64,000 nucleotides of DNA, taken from assembly GCA_003278305.1 (NCBI GenBank), contig QCFU01000003.1, positions 1 through 64,000 of the forward strand. The letters run 5' to 3'. The stretch is from Prochlorococcus sp. AG-363-M21 (GTDB taxonomy: Bacteria > Cyanobacteriota > Cyanobacteriia > PCC-6307 > Cyanobiaceae). Under the pieces are notes generated by a model that saw only the letters and a program-made list of their open reading frames with translations, was not told the origin of the DNA and made no database searches. This document shows positions 7,208-15,087 of this stretch, piece after piece. The number at the start of each line of letters is the position of its first letter. Positions within the stretch are counted from its first letter, which is position 1. The position numbers and the translations under genes were made by a program.

Positions 7208-8482
7208 TTAGGCTTGTGCAGAATCCTTTTCAAAAAAGTCAGGGTTATTTGTAGAAGGAAGCTCAAGACTGGTCAACCATGAGAAGAATACGAACAAACT
7301 TGAACACCATAAACAAACTTGCATTCCCATAGAGGCATTTGTCCCTAGCATAAATAAGACACCAGATAAGAGCGTACCAATCAGTCTCCCTGCCGCATTT
7401 GCCATGTAATAGAAGCCCACATTTAGACTTACGTTTTCCTTATCCGTATATGCAAGAACCATATATGAATGTATCGATGAGTTCATTGCAAAAATGAATC
7501 CAAATATTATTAATCCAACTGTAATTGCTATTTCTGGATTGCTTTGTCGCCATAGTGCTATAGCTATTAGAGCTGGTATTGCAGTTAAGACAGCGCTCCA
7601 GAATTGAACAGAAGAAACCCCTGGGCTTCTTTTATTTCCCCATAAATTTCTTAAAGACGGCGCAAACGCTTGGATAAAGCCATAACCAATAACCCACAAT
7701 CCTAGGAACGCTCCAATCTCAGAAAAATTCCAATTTAGATACGTTTCAAGAAAAACAGGTAATGCCACAACGAACCATACGTCTCTTGCCCCAAAGAGAA
7801 AAAAGCGTGCAAAAGAGAGGACATTGATCCCTTGAGATTTAGAAAATAAGTCTTTGAAGATTGGTTTGCTTTTCATCTTCCCAATGTCTCCAGGCAAAAT
7901 TAATGTCAATAAAAACGAAACACCTAAACCGATTGCCATTAATGCAACTGCTGTATTAAAACCAAAACTGGTCAGCAAAAGTCCACCAAGAAAAAAGCCA
8001 ACTCCTTTGAGTGCATTTTTTGAACCAGTTAAGATAGCAACCCATTTGAACAATTGATTATTTCCACCATCTTCTTCAGGGGAATCTGGAACGACAGTTT
8101 TGATTGCACTTTTGGCACTCATCTTATTGAGATCTTTTGCTATACCACTAATCGCTTGAGCAACCATGACATAAATGACACTCAAAAGTTTCGACCAACT
8201 ACTCGAAACTGGTATCAACATCAATAAGGCCACTATTTGTAAAAGAGTCCCGACCCATAGTGTTAGACGTAATCCATATCTTGCTCCAATCCATCCACCA
8301 TAGAGATTAGTGACGATGCCAAAGAACTCGTAAAAAAGGAATAAGAATGCGATTTCTAAGGTTGTATATCCAAGGCTATGAAAGTGAAAAATCACTAGCA
8401 TCCTTAGAGCACCATCTGTAAGTGTGAATGCCCAATAGTTGGTCGTTACGATTCCATATTGCTGTAATGACGATAATCTCAT
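7208..8482 (-). CDS. arsJ: ArsJ-type MFS exporter of arseno-phosphoglycerate
   Basis: This is a 424-aa major facilitator protein with about 12 membrane helices. The N-terminus (YGIVTTNYWAFTLTDGALRM, then LVIFHFHSLGYTTLEIAFLF and YEFFGIVTNLYGGWIGAR) is typical of ArsJ. ArsJ is known to export 1-arseno-3-phosphoglycerate, the unstable product that GAPDH makes from arsenate. The gene for such a GAPDH is directly upstream, 10 bases away on the same strand, and arsR is divergent. A generic MFS transporter is unlikely given this pairing. Confidence 0.85.
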   Translation of the reverse strand: MRLSSLQQYGIVTTNYWAFTLTDGALRMLVIFHFHSLGYTTLEIAFLFLFYEFFGIVTNLYGGWIGARYGLRLTLWVGTLLQIVALLMLIPVSSSWSKLLSVIYVMVAQAISGIAKDLNKMSAKSAIKTVVPDSPEEDGGNNQLFKWVAILTGSKNALKGVGFFLGGLLLTSFGFNTAVALMAIGLGVSFLLTLILPGDIGKMKSKPIFKDLFSKSQGINVLSFARFFLFGARDVWFVVALPVFLETYLNWNFSEIGAFLGLWVIGYGFIQAFAPSLRNLWGNKRSPGVSSVQFWSAVLTAIPALIAIALWRQSNPEIAITVGLIIFGFIFAMNSSIHSYMVLAYTDKENVSLNVGFYYMANAAGRLIGTLLSGVLFMLGTNASMGMQVCLWCSSLFVFFSWLTSLELPSTNNPDFFEKDSAQA

Positions 8483-8492
8483 GCTTTTATTT

Positions 8493-9518
8493 TTATTCTT
8501 TTTCTAGCTTTATTACATGTGACACCAGATCAGCCATCCGACAGCTATACCCCCATTCATTGTCATACCAAATATAAACTTTAAGTTGAGTTTTGTTGAC
8601 CACCATGGTTGAGAGAGCATCAATAATTGAACTCCTGGAGTCATTGACATAATCAATAGAGACAAGTGGTTTTTCTTCGTAACCGAGTATTCCTTTTAGC
8701 TCTCCTTCTGAAGCTTCTTTGAACACATGATTGACTTCTTCTTGCGTTACCTCTTTCTCTAATTCAAATACAGCATCAGTTAAAGATCCATTGAGGAGAG
8801 GAACTCGAACTGCATGGCCATTTAATTTGCCTTGTAATTCTGGGAAAATCATCCCTATCGCTTTTGCTGAGCCTGTTGTTGTTGGTATTAAACTTTGTGA
8901 TCCACTTCTGGCTCTTCTTAAGTCTGGCTTAAATGAATCAACTATGACTTGTGTATTTGTTAGGTCATGGAGAGTTGTAATGCTTCCATGCTTAATACCA
9001 AAGGCTTGATTAACGACCTTTACAACTGGAGCTAAACAATTAGTCGTGCAGGATGCAGCAGTTATTAAGCGATGTTTATTTGGTTTATATAAATCGTGGT
9101 TAATACCGTAGACGATATTCAGAGCATCCTCTCCCTGGATTTCACCTTTAACAGGACATGCAACGACAACTCTTTTCATCCCTAAAGTATCGAAATATGG
9201 ATTTAACGTTTGAGGAGATTTGAATTTTCCTGAGCATTCGAGAATTAGCTCTATCCCTGTCTCATCCCATTGAACTTTTGTGAAATCGCTTTCTTGTGAA
9301 AAAGATATTGAGTGCCCTTCTATAGATAGTTTGTTCTGGTCGGAACTTATTAATTTATCCCATCGGCCGTGAACAGAATCAAACTCCAGTAAATGTGCAG
9401 CCCCCTTTGCATCCCCGAATGAGTCATTGATATGTGTAATCTCGATATTTTCTCTATCCCAGAGAGCTCTAAGAACAAGTCGCCCTATACGACCAAACCC
9501 ATTAATACCAATGCGCAT
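8493..9518 (-). CDS. gap: Glyceraldehyde-3-phosphate dehydrogenase, arsenic-linked
   Basis: This is a full-length GAPDH with the Rossmann start [19 protein letters not shown], the active-site SCTTNC (Cys157) and the catalytic His184 in TLHDLTNTQ. The C-terminal [12 protein letters not shown] is the usual signature. The start at 9518 is chosen because the family begins at MRIGINGFG; two ATGs up to 9542 would add eight residues. GAPDHs paired with arsJ accept arsenate and make 1-arseno-3-phosphoglycerate for export. A purely glycolytic role is possible, but the operon with arsJ and the ArsR-type operators upstream favour arsenate detoxification. Confidence 0.88.
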   Translation of the reverse strand: MRIGINGFGRIGRLVLRALWDRENIEITHINDSFGDAKGAAHLLEFDSVHGRWDKLISSDQNKLSIEGHSISFSQESDFTKVQWDETGIELILECSGKFKSPQTLNPYFDTLGMKRVVVACPVKGEIQGEDALNIVYGINHDLYKPNKHRLITAASCTTNCLAPVVKVVNQAFGIKHGSITTLHDLTNTQVIVDSFKPDLRRARSGSQSLIPTTTGSAKAIGMIFPELQGKLNGHAVRVPLLNGSLTDAVFELEKEVTQEEVNHVFKEASEGELKGILGYEEKPLVSIDYVNDSRSSIIDALSTMVVNKTQLKVYIWYDNEWGYSCRMADLVSHVIKLEKE

Positions 9519-9549
9519 AAAACTCCGCATGACAAAATGCATGTATAGT

Positions 9550-9587
9550 ATATATCAAGAATTATTGATATATCAATCTCTGTTGAT
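9550..9587. promoter_or_regulatory. Tandem ArsR-type operator between gap and arsR
   Basis: Two ATCAA-N6-TTGAT palindromes sit 18 bases apart (9554-9569 and 9572-9587). The first has perfect 9-bp arms (ATATATCAA and TTGATATAT). They fill the divergent region between gap-arsJ and arsR. Inverted repeats of this form are known operators of ArsR-family repressors. Dimers on the two sites would lie on nearly the same DNA face region, about 1.7 turns apart. Confidence 0.75.
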
Positions 9588-9637
9588 AGCTGTGGCAATT
9601 CTTGTAAAATTACAACATTACTCTGGCTGACTAATTA

Positions 9638-9949
9638 ATGAGTACAGGTGTCGCCAATAAAAAAGCAATAGATTCACTCAAAGCCTTAGCAGAACCTATC
9701 AGATTGGAAATAATTGAATCCTTGTCCAGTGGGGAAAAATGTGTTTGTGACCTTATGCAAGAGACAGGTTTAGCGCAATCCAAAATTTCTTTTCACCTCA
9801 AGGTTCTTAAAGACGCTGGGGTTATCACGGATAGGCAAAGTGGCCGCTGGGTATATTACCAACTCGATATAAGAACATTAAAGTCTTTGCAGAATTGGAT
9901 CAAAAAACTAAGAAAAGGGTGCCTGAATGAAGCGTCTACTTGTGAATAA
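9638..9949 (+). CDS. arsR: ArsR-family arsenic-responsive repressor
   Basis: This 103-aa winged helix-turn-helix protein has the ArsR/SmtB fold: LKALAEPIRLEIIESLSSGE, recognition helix AQSKISFHLKVLKDAGVI, and wing DRQSGRWVYYQL. It carries the arsenic-binding CVCD motif (C35, C37); further cysteines at 95 and 102 could complete a thiol site. Such proteins leave DNA when arsenite or antimonite binds. The gene is divergent from gap-arsJ, with the tandem operator between them. Confidence 0.88.
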   Translation: MSTGVANKKAIDSLKALAEPIRLEIIESLSSGEKCVCDLMQETGLAQSKISFHLKVLKDAGVITDRQSGRWVYYQLDIRTLKSLQNWIKKLRKGCLNEASTCE

Positions 9950-10082
9950 ATCACAAGGCATTGCGAATGACCAATGACCTAGTGCTTCACATGCCCCCGC
10001 GCTAAATCAATGCAGGATTAAGAATTAAGGTAAAGATGAATCCAACTTCTAATTCATATTACCTTCAAATTCTAATTAGATA

Positions 10083-10239
10083 GAGTAAAGAAAAGAGATG
10101 GAAGAATGAGGTTTCATTCCAACTCCATTCCAACCATCAAGTATCGCTAAGATTACAGACTATGACTGAACCTAACTACTGGATCATGAAGAGTGATCCT
10201 GATGTCAATAATTCTCAAAAAACTAGTTATACCAATTGA
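10083..10239 (+). repeat. EVE 5'-repeat copy C with a 25-codon leader ORF
   Basis: This copy is more diverged in its leader (GAATGAGG...CCAACCATCAAGTATCGCTAAGA) but keeps ACCTAACTACTGGATCATGAAGAG. The ORF 10162-10239 reads MTEPNYWIMKSDPDVNNSQK and five more residues. It ends four bases before the ATG of the nuclease gene, so it could serve as a translated leader for the nuclease-pilin pair. Confidence 0.8.
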
Positions 10240-10242
10240 TCT

Positions 10243-10653
10243 ATGCCATTTCTGCCTTATTTCTCTTTGAAAAGAATATCAATTATACCAATATTTTTAA
10301 TATTAATAGGGTGCTCAAAGCCTCTAATTAAAGAGAGTGTGGTTATTCAAGATTGCTATGACGGAGATACTTGCACCACAATCACAGGAGAGAAGGTCAG
10401 GCTTGCTTGCATCGATACTCCAGAACTCAAAGGAAAGGAAGCTGATCCAATCCCAGCCAAAGCAGCCAGAGACTATCTCAATGGTTTAGTTGCAGGAGAA
10501 ACTCTCGACATTCGACGCATTACTAAAGACCGCTACGGAAGAACAGTGGCAGAACTTTCCAAAGACGGAATGAATATTCAAGAGCGTCTCGTTACAGTAG
10601 GCCTAGCGAAGGTCTACAAGAAATATGCAAATCAATGTCCTTGGATTCAATGA
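10243..10653 (+). CDS. Secreted staphylococcal-nuclease-like lipoprotein
   Basis: This 136-aa protein has an N-terminal signal ending in the lipobox LIGC (cysteine at residue 24), so it is probably anchored outside the cytoplasmic membrane. The rest is one SNase fold: DCYDGDTCTT, VRLACIDTPELKG and KDRYGRTVAEL carry the calcium and catalytic Asp, Arg and Glu residues. Such enzymes cleave DNA and RNA and can help use extracellular nucleic acid. It overlaps the following pilin gene by 19 bases and follows EVE leader copy C. Confidence 0.82.
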   Translation: MPFLPYFSLKRISIIPIFLILIGCSKPLIKESVVIQDCYDGDTCTTITGEKVRLACIDTPELKGKEADPIPAKAARDYLNGLVAGETLDIRRITKDRYGRTVAELSKDGMNIQERLVTVGLAKVYKKYANQCPWIQ

Positions 10654-11195
10654 TAGTTAATTCAATTCAACAAAAAACATGGCGATCTCTTCAAGAAAAG
10701 GAAGAAGGATTTACTTTGGTGGAGCTAATAATTGTGGTTGTCATCATTGGGATACTCTCAGCAATAGCTATACCAAGCTTTCAAAATTCATCAGACAAAG
10801 CCAAGCAAAAGGAAGTGGCAATATTAATATCAAGTTATATAAAAGCGGCCCAAGCTTATAAAGCTGAATATGGAGGAAGTCTGTTTTATACAAATCAACT
10901 TGGCAATTATGTAAGCATAAGCGGTTGCCAAAATAACAACCCTGCTTTTTGCAGAGCCAATCAACCCATTGATTACACCCATGCACACCAAATTGACATG
11001 TGGTATTCACCAAGTGGTTTGTTCAAATTAAGAATTGATGGCGGAAGCTCTACAATTAATATTCGTGCAATCCCAGACGGCAGCTATTCAAATACTGGTT
11101 ATGGGGTCGCTGGTTGCTACAACCCAATGACTGGAATCACCAAAGTTATTAATATGACTTCTAAGGGAACTAGAGTTCCTATAGCCAATTGTTAA
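10635..11195 (+). CDS. Type IV pilin-like protein
   Basis: This 186-aa prepilin has a 25-residue leader ending in KEEG, followed by FTLVELIIVVVIIGILSAIA, the standard prepilin peptidase site and hydrophobic helix with Glu5 of the mature form. The globular part has two cysteines near residue 90-100 and a C-terminal cysteine, suggesting disulfide bonds. ATG at 10650 (ATGA overlap with the nuclease stop) is an alternative start giving a 20-residue leader. No pilus assembly genes are nearby, so it would use machinery encoded elsewhere. Its stop is directly followed by EVE copy D. Confidence 0.85.
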   Translation: MSLDSMIVNSIQQKTWRSLQEKEEGFTLVELIIVVVIIGILSAIAIPSFQNSSDKAKQKEVAILISSYIKAAQAYKAEYGGSLFYTNQLGNYVSISGCQNNNPAFCRANQPIDYTHAHQIDMWYSPSGLFKLRIDGGSSTINIRAIPDGSYSNTGYGVAGCYNPMTGITKVINMTSKGTRVPIANC

Positions 11196-11204
11196 TTAGA
11201 TAGA

Positions 11205-11449
11205 TTCAAGACATGAGGGAGAGAATGTTAATCCATCCACACACCATCCACACATCGCAATATCGCTGAGAACCCATGGCATCACAAGAACCTAACTATT
11301 GGATCATGAAGAGTGAGCCTGATGCATATTCAATTACTGACCTAAAAAAAGAGGTAGAAACATTATGGGATGGAATCAGAAATTATCAGGCACGAAACTT
11401 TATGAGATCAATGGAAATAGGTGACAAAGCTTTTTTTTATAGCTTTTAA
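11205..11449 (+). pseudogene. EVE 5'-repeat copy D: truncated EVE gene, 57 codons
   Basis: The leader is type I, like copy A. The ORF at 11276-11449 matches the first 55 residues of the intact EVE protein closely: MASQEPNYWIMKSEPDAYS, then VETLWDGIRNYQARNFMRSM and IGDKAFFY. It then runs into SF and a stop where the intact gene continues HSNCKPPG. It is the longest of the partial copies and would encode only the first third of the domain, so function as an EVE protein is unlikely. Confidence 0.85.
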
Positions 11450-11524
11450 TATATTTTTAAGTCTATATAGTGAATAATTTATTAATTTAGAGAAAACTCT
11501 AGAAATTGAATTAATGAAGTTCAT

Positions 11525-13546
11525 TTAGTTTACTTTTTTAGAGCTATAAATAAAATCTCTTAATATCGGACCAATTATATCTACTGTATTCTCATTCAGA
11601 TGGTCATCATCTTGATATAGTCTGACGCCATTTGAATCATGAGTAGAACAAACTCCATCTTTGCATAATATAGGAATCAAATCAAACAACCTTATGTTGT
11701 CTGAGCTTACAGCTAACTCTTTAAGTGACTTAGTTATATGAGATACTCTGGCTTGAGTTGTATTTAAATCCATTACTCCCGGTATTTCATAATTCATGCA
11801 TGTGTCGTAATAAGCGGCAGGATATTTACTGTTGGAAATATCAAACCACTGTTTTTCACTGCAGCTTCCTAATGGCTTTCCACCTGCATTAACCCAATCA
11901 AACTCTGGAGTTGGTAAAACTATTATAAAATCTACATTTTTCAACGCCATAGCAGTTTCCTTGATATTATTAATATAACTTTTGAGAGCCCTATTATAAT
12001 CTACTTTAGAGCCATCAATATCATAATAATCAGACACTTTCCAATCATAACTTGGTAATATTGATTTAGGATCTGCAAAGAATCCAGCCCAATAAGTACT
12101 TAAGATTACCCTCTTCAAAGGTTCTTTATTAGCTTGTTCTATAAAGTTTGAAGGGTTTTCTAAATTAACTTTCCTAATTGCCAAACCTTTATTAGTTCCA
12201 ATTATCTTACTATTAAATAGAAAAGAATATGAGACTGAATTTTTTTCTTTTTTCCTTACAACTTTGCAGTCACCATCTGTTGCATAATATGTAATATTTG
12301 AGAAGTATCCTGTATGACTATCTCCAACAATCCATGTTGATGATAATTCTTTGGAACATGTCTCCTTTTTATACTTTGAGTAGTTTATCTTCTTGCCTAG
12401 ATATAATTTATCCATATAAATTTTCCCATAAGTTGTAGGATAAGATGTCGAAAATAATATCAAAAATGTAGACAAAAAAAGTACTATTGGTTTATTTATA
12501 TTCTTTGTATTTCTGAAAGGTTCCTCTATCCAGTAATAAGATAAAGAAGAACACAAATAGATAACTCCTAATTGCAGAGGTAAAGTCCAAGATTGAATAC
12601 CAATTGTCCAGTTACTTATAGATAAAATTCCCCAATGCCATAGATATAATGAATAAGATATAAGGCCTATATGCCTAATACCTTTTTGTACCAAAAGTTT
12701 ATAGACCCCACTTTCTTCTTGGATGCATACGATAAGAAGCATGGTAAGAATCACAATTGAAATTGTTGACTGTACAGCCCATGAGTTAGGCAAAGTCATT
12801 ACAGAAATAATTCCAATGCCTATAAAAAATGGTTTTATACCATCTAAGCCTTGCTTAATTTTCAAATATTTATTTACTATTAAATAAGCAAGACAACCTG
12901 CAGATATTTCCCATAGCCTAGATGGCATTAAAAAGTATGCAGCTGGTTGATTAGTTTGATACAAATATATAAACAAACACAATGACAGGCTTGTAAAAAA
13001 TAGAAGGGTTATAAGAAAATTTCTAGAAGCATTATTCCTCTTTTGTCCAAAACCAGAAAACCAAATTAAAAAAGGGTACAAGAAGTAAAACTGTTCTTCA
13101 ACTCCTAAAGACCAGGTATGTGTAAAAGGATTTAAAACAGTTGAAGTTGAGAAATAATTTGTTGATTGTTTTAATAAATAGAAATTAGATAAACCTATAA
13201 GTGATGCAAAACCAGTTCTTAAAGAAATGATCGGATCAGGATTAAAAAGGCAAATACAAATACTAAGGCTAAAGACAAAAAAAGTAATTGTAGGTAACAG
13301 TCTTTTAACTCTCCGGGTATAGAAGTTAGTTATGAAATGTCCCAATGAGTGATATTCTCTTTTAGCTAATGAGGATGTAATTACATATCCTGAAATTACA
13401 AAAAATATATCCACCCCAAGATATCCACTGGGAAGAATATCTTTGCTAAAGTGGTTAATAATAACTGCTATTACCGCAAAACCCCTTAAACCATCTATTT
13501 CAGGCCTGTAATTTGATTTTCTTTGGCCTGATACAGCACTTTGCAT
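11525..13546 (-). CDS. Membrane O-acyltransferase (OafA-type) with SGNH domain
   Basis: This 673-aa protein has an acyltransferase-3 N-terminal half with about ten membrane helices, starting YRPEIDGLRGFAVIAVIINH and GYLGVDIFFVISGYVI, with the motif NPFTHTWSLGVEEQFYFLYP. The C-terminal part from about residue 395 is a periplasmic SGNH hydrolase-like domain with WIVGDSHTGY (Ser nucleophile) and DDDHLNE (Asp/His). Such proteins O-acetylate lipopolysaccharide O-antigen or other surface sugars. Base composition is even more AT-rich than its neighbours, and it is cargo between EVE copies D and E, typical of surface-variation islands. Confidence 0.85.
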   Translation of the reverse strand: MQSAVSGQRKSNYRPEIDGLRGFAVIAVIINHFSKDILPSGYLGVDIFFVISGYVITSSLAKREYHSLGHFITNFYTRRVKRLLPTITFFVFSLSICICLFNPDPIISLRTGFASLIGLSNFYLLKQSTNYFSTSTVLNPFTHTWSLGVEEQFYFLYPFLIWFSGFGQKRNNASRNFLITLLFFTSLSLCLFIYLYQTNQPAAYFLMPSRLWEISAGCLAYLIVNKYLKIKQGLDGIKPFFIGIGIISVMTLPNSWAVQSTISIVILTMLLIVCIQEESGVYKLLVQKGIRHIGLISYSLYLWHWGILSISNWTIGIQSWTLPLQLGVIYLCSSLSYYWIEEPFRNTKNINKPIVLFLSTFLILFSTSYPTTYGKIYMDKLYLGKKINYSKYKKETCSKELSSTWIVGDSHTGYFSNITYYATDGDCKVVRKKEKNSVSYSFLFNSKIIGTNKGLAIRKVNLENPSNFIEQANKEPLKRVILSTYWAGFFADPKSILPSYDWKVSDYYDIDGSKVDYNRALKSYINNIKETAMALKNVDFIIVLPTPEFDWVNAGGKPLGSCSEKQWFDISNSKYPAAYYDTCMNYEIPGVMDLNTTQARVSHITKSLKELAVSSDNIRLFDLIPILCKDGVCSTHDSNGVRLYQDDDHLNENTVDIIGPILRDFIYSSKKVN

Positions 13547-13616
13547 GAATTAATGCTATTTGAATTATCTGATAATAAAACTAGATCGTGAATTAAAAAA
13601 ACAATTAGATAATATA

Positions 13617-13632
13617 ATTTATTCGAATAAAT
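13617..13632. repeat. 16-bp perfect palindrome
   Basis: ATTTATTCGAATAAAT is a perfect palindrome. Its first 12 bases recur at 4564-4575, again upstream of the CATATAAG promoter-like repeat. It may mark one edge of the repeated unit or be a terminator-like structure or protein site for the small minus-strand ORF. Confidence 0.4.
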
Positions 13633-13665
13633 GGGCAGAGTAAACCACTTTGTCTAAGTCATATA

Positions 13666-13800
13666 TCAGTTTTCTAGAATTTGATTTCTAATTTCATTGG
13701 TTTCTTCTTTTAGTTTGTCGCAAGCACCTTTAACTTGCATCCATACCGCTTCCATTACTTCACGTTCTTCTTCTGAAGGTTTCCATTTAGGTGTTTCCAT
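13666..13800 (-). CDS. Small acidic protein, 44 aa, divergent from EVE copy E
   Basis: The ORF starts METPKWKPSEEEREVMEAVW and continues as one charged, probably helical protein. A second copy at 15808-15910, also divergent from an EVE start, keeps the sequence but has a frameshift and a stop, which supports this one as a real former or present gene. The start lies within the shared promoter-like repeat, so the two genes would be divergently transcribed. No family is recognised. Confidence 0.55.
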   Translation of the reverse strand: METPKWKPSEEEREVMEAVWMQVKGACDKLKEETNEIRNQILEN

Positions 13801-13975
13801 ATAAGAGATAATAGAAGCAACCAAGAGTGAATTAGATCGATAAGCTCATTCACGATCCATTCACGGAAAGTAATTTCGCTGAAACCCCATGGCATCACAA
13901 GAACCTAACTACTGGATCATGAAAAGTGAGCATTCAGTTATATCAATGGATCTAAACCAATTACAATTAAGGTAA
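13794..13975 (+). repeat. EVE 5'-repeat copy E with a 28-codon remnant
   Basis: TTTCCATATAAGAGATAATA and the type II leader are shared with copy B over about 130 bases. The ORF 13889-13975 reads MASQEPNYWIMKSEHSVISM and eight more residues before TAA. The following GTAACTAGCAAG (13972-13983) recurs at 15976-15987, just before the intact EVE gene. Confidence 0.85.
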
Positions 13976-14003
13976 CTAGCAAGAAGATAGATAAGGGGTA
14001 GAG

Positions 14004-14040
14004 AAGTCAGGGTTCGAACCTGCGACCTAGTGCTCCCAAA
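14004..14040 (-). tRNA. tRNA-Pro 3' fragment 1 (remnant, att-like)
   Basis: Read on the minus strand, the fragment begins in the anticodon loop (TTTGGGA), then GCACT-AGGTC and the T-arm GCAGGTTCGAACCCTG. The acceptor end is degraded. No 5' half is present, so this is not a functional tRNA. A break in the anticodon loop is typical of tyrosine-recombinase attachment sites. It pairs as a direct repeat with the fragment at 14996. Confidence 0.7.
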
Positions 14041-14068
14041 ACAGTTTGCTATTTGACATTATGGATAC

Positions 14069-14746
14069 ATGAAGCACTTATCACTTCCACAAAACAAACT
14101 TGCTCGACTTCTCATCAACATTAGCTTTGTTGTTGTTTGGAGTGATTGTGCAATGTTTATATGGAGAATGATGATATTCCGAGTAGGCGGCTTTCATTCT
14201 GAGACGCCTTTCTTCAATTTTTTTTCAGCTCTTTGGGTTTTCAGTCCACCAATAATAGAAAACTTTCATGCCTTCACTAGCTATCTTTTAATTCTTTTTA
14301 TCCCAATATCATTAGCAACTAGATATATCTGGTGGCAGAAAGTTTTCGGGTTTAATAAAAAAATTATTCTTTATGGTGGAGCTGGGTTGATTTTCATGAT
14401 CATCTCAGGTCCATTGCGTATTCGCCAACTGATTTGGAAATGCAGTAGAGGAGATATCGCTTATTCAAGATGTAAGAAAGAGGACAAACTCTTTGATTAC
14501 TTAAACAAAGTGAGGTATGAAAAAGAACGACAAATAATAAATATCTCTCAGATAAAAGCATGTGAGAGATATATCAAAAGCCAATTATTAGATCCAAGAA
14601 CCTACAAGAGGAATAATTCCATCTATTCGATAAAGCGATCAGGGTTAATTGACTACACCACATTGAATAAATACGGTGGTCCAAGTCGTCAAGTCTTAGA
14701 CTGCCATAAGGGTTGGGGAAAATTTAATAGAATGATGGACAAATGA
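14069..14746 (+). CDS. Hypothetical membrane protein, 225 aa
   Basis: I recognise no family. Hydrophobic helices lie at about residues 12-33, 50-56, 64-82 and 98-113, followed by a basic cytoplasmic or periplasmic domain rich in lysine, arginine and tyrosine with four cysteines. The N-terminus is positively charged (MKHLSLPQNKLARLL). The gene lies between the two tRNA-Pro fragments and overlaps the next small gene (ATGA). It looks like cargo of a small integrative element. Confidence 0.6.
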   Translation: MKHLSLPQNKLARLLINISFVVVWSDCAMFIWRMMIFRVGGFHSETPFFNFFSALWVFSPPIIENFHAFTSYLLILFIPISLATRYIWWQKVFGFNKKIILYGGAGLIFMIISGPLRIRQLIWKCSRGDIAYSRCKKEDKLFDYLNKVRYEKERQIINISQIKACERYIKSQLLDPRTYKRNNSIYSIKRSGLIDYTTLNKYGGPSRQVLDCHKGWGKFNRMMDK

Positions 14747-14904
14747 TTCCTTTATTCGCAACGTCTCCACAAGCCAACCTCCTATGGGTTTTAGGCGGTG
14801 GATTCGTCTTACTTGGTAGTTATTTCTTTGGACGCTTGGTTACATTCTTCTTTCCCAACAACCCATTAGTGAGGAAGGGTAAGAAGGAAGAAACAGGGGT
14901 ATAG
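14743..14904 (+). CDS. Small membrane protein, 53 aa
   Basis: The ATG overlaps the stop of the preceding gene (ATGA), suggesting translational coupling. One hydrophobic helix spans about residues 11-38 (ANLLWVLGGGFVLLGSYFFG), followed by a basic tail (RKGKKEE). No family is recognised. Confidence 0.6.
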   Translation: MIPLFATSPQANLLWVLGGGFVLLGSYFFGRLVTFFFPNNPLVRKGKKEETGV

Positions 14905-14995
14905 CAAGGGTTTCGGCAGAAACCCAGTAGAGAACGCTAGACAAAATTGTCCTCTTTTCGTCCTCCTTAGTTTTTCAGCATTGCTGAGATCCCAG

Positions 14996-15037
14996 TCGGG
15001 GCGACAGGATTCGAACCTGCGACCTAGTTCTCCCAAA
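14996..15037 (-). tRNA. tRNA-Pro 3' fragment 2 (remnant, att-like)
   Basis: On the minus strand it runs from the anticodon loop TTTGGGA through GAACT-AGGTC, the T-arm GCAGGTTCGAATCCTGT and the acceptor CGCCCCG with discriminator A. These are the 3' features of tRNA-Pro(UGG). The 5' half is missing: upstream sequence (GCATTCACTTTTGC) does not fold with it. It is a likely attachment-site remnant and a direct repeat of the fragment at 14004. Confidence 0.75.
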
Positions 15038-15087
15038 GCAAAAGTGAATGCCAATCGATGCATATAAAACAAACTAGGTGAAGTGCA

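Noticed and set aside
9976-9986. GACCTAGTGCT, shared with tRNA-Pro fragment 1, as a third tRNA remnant
   Set aside because: Only 11 bases match, with no T-arm and no acceptor end.
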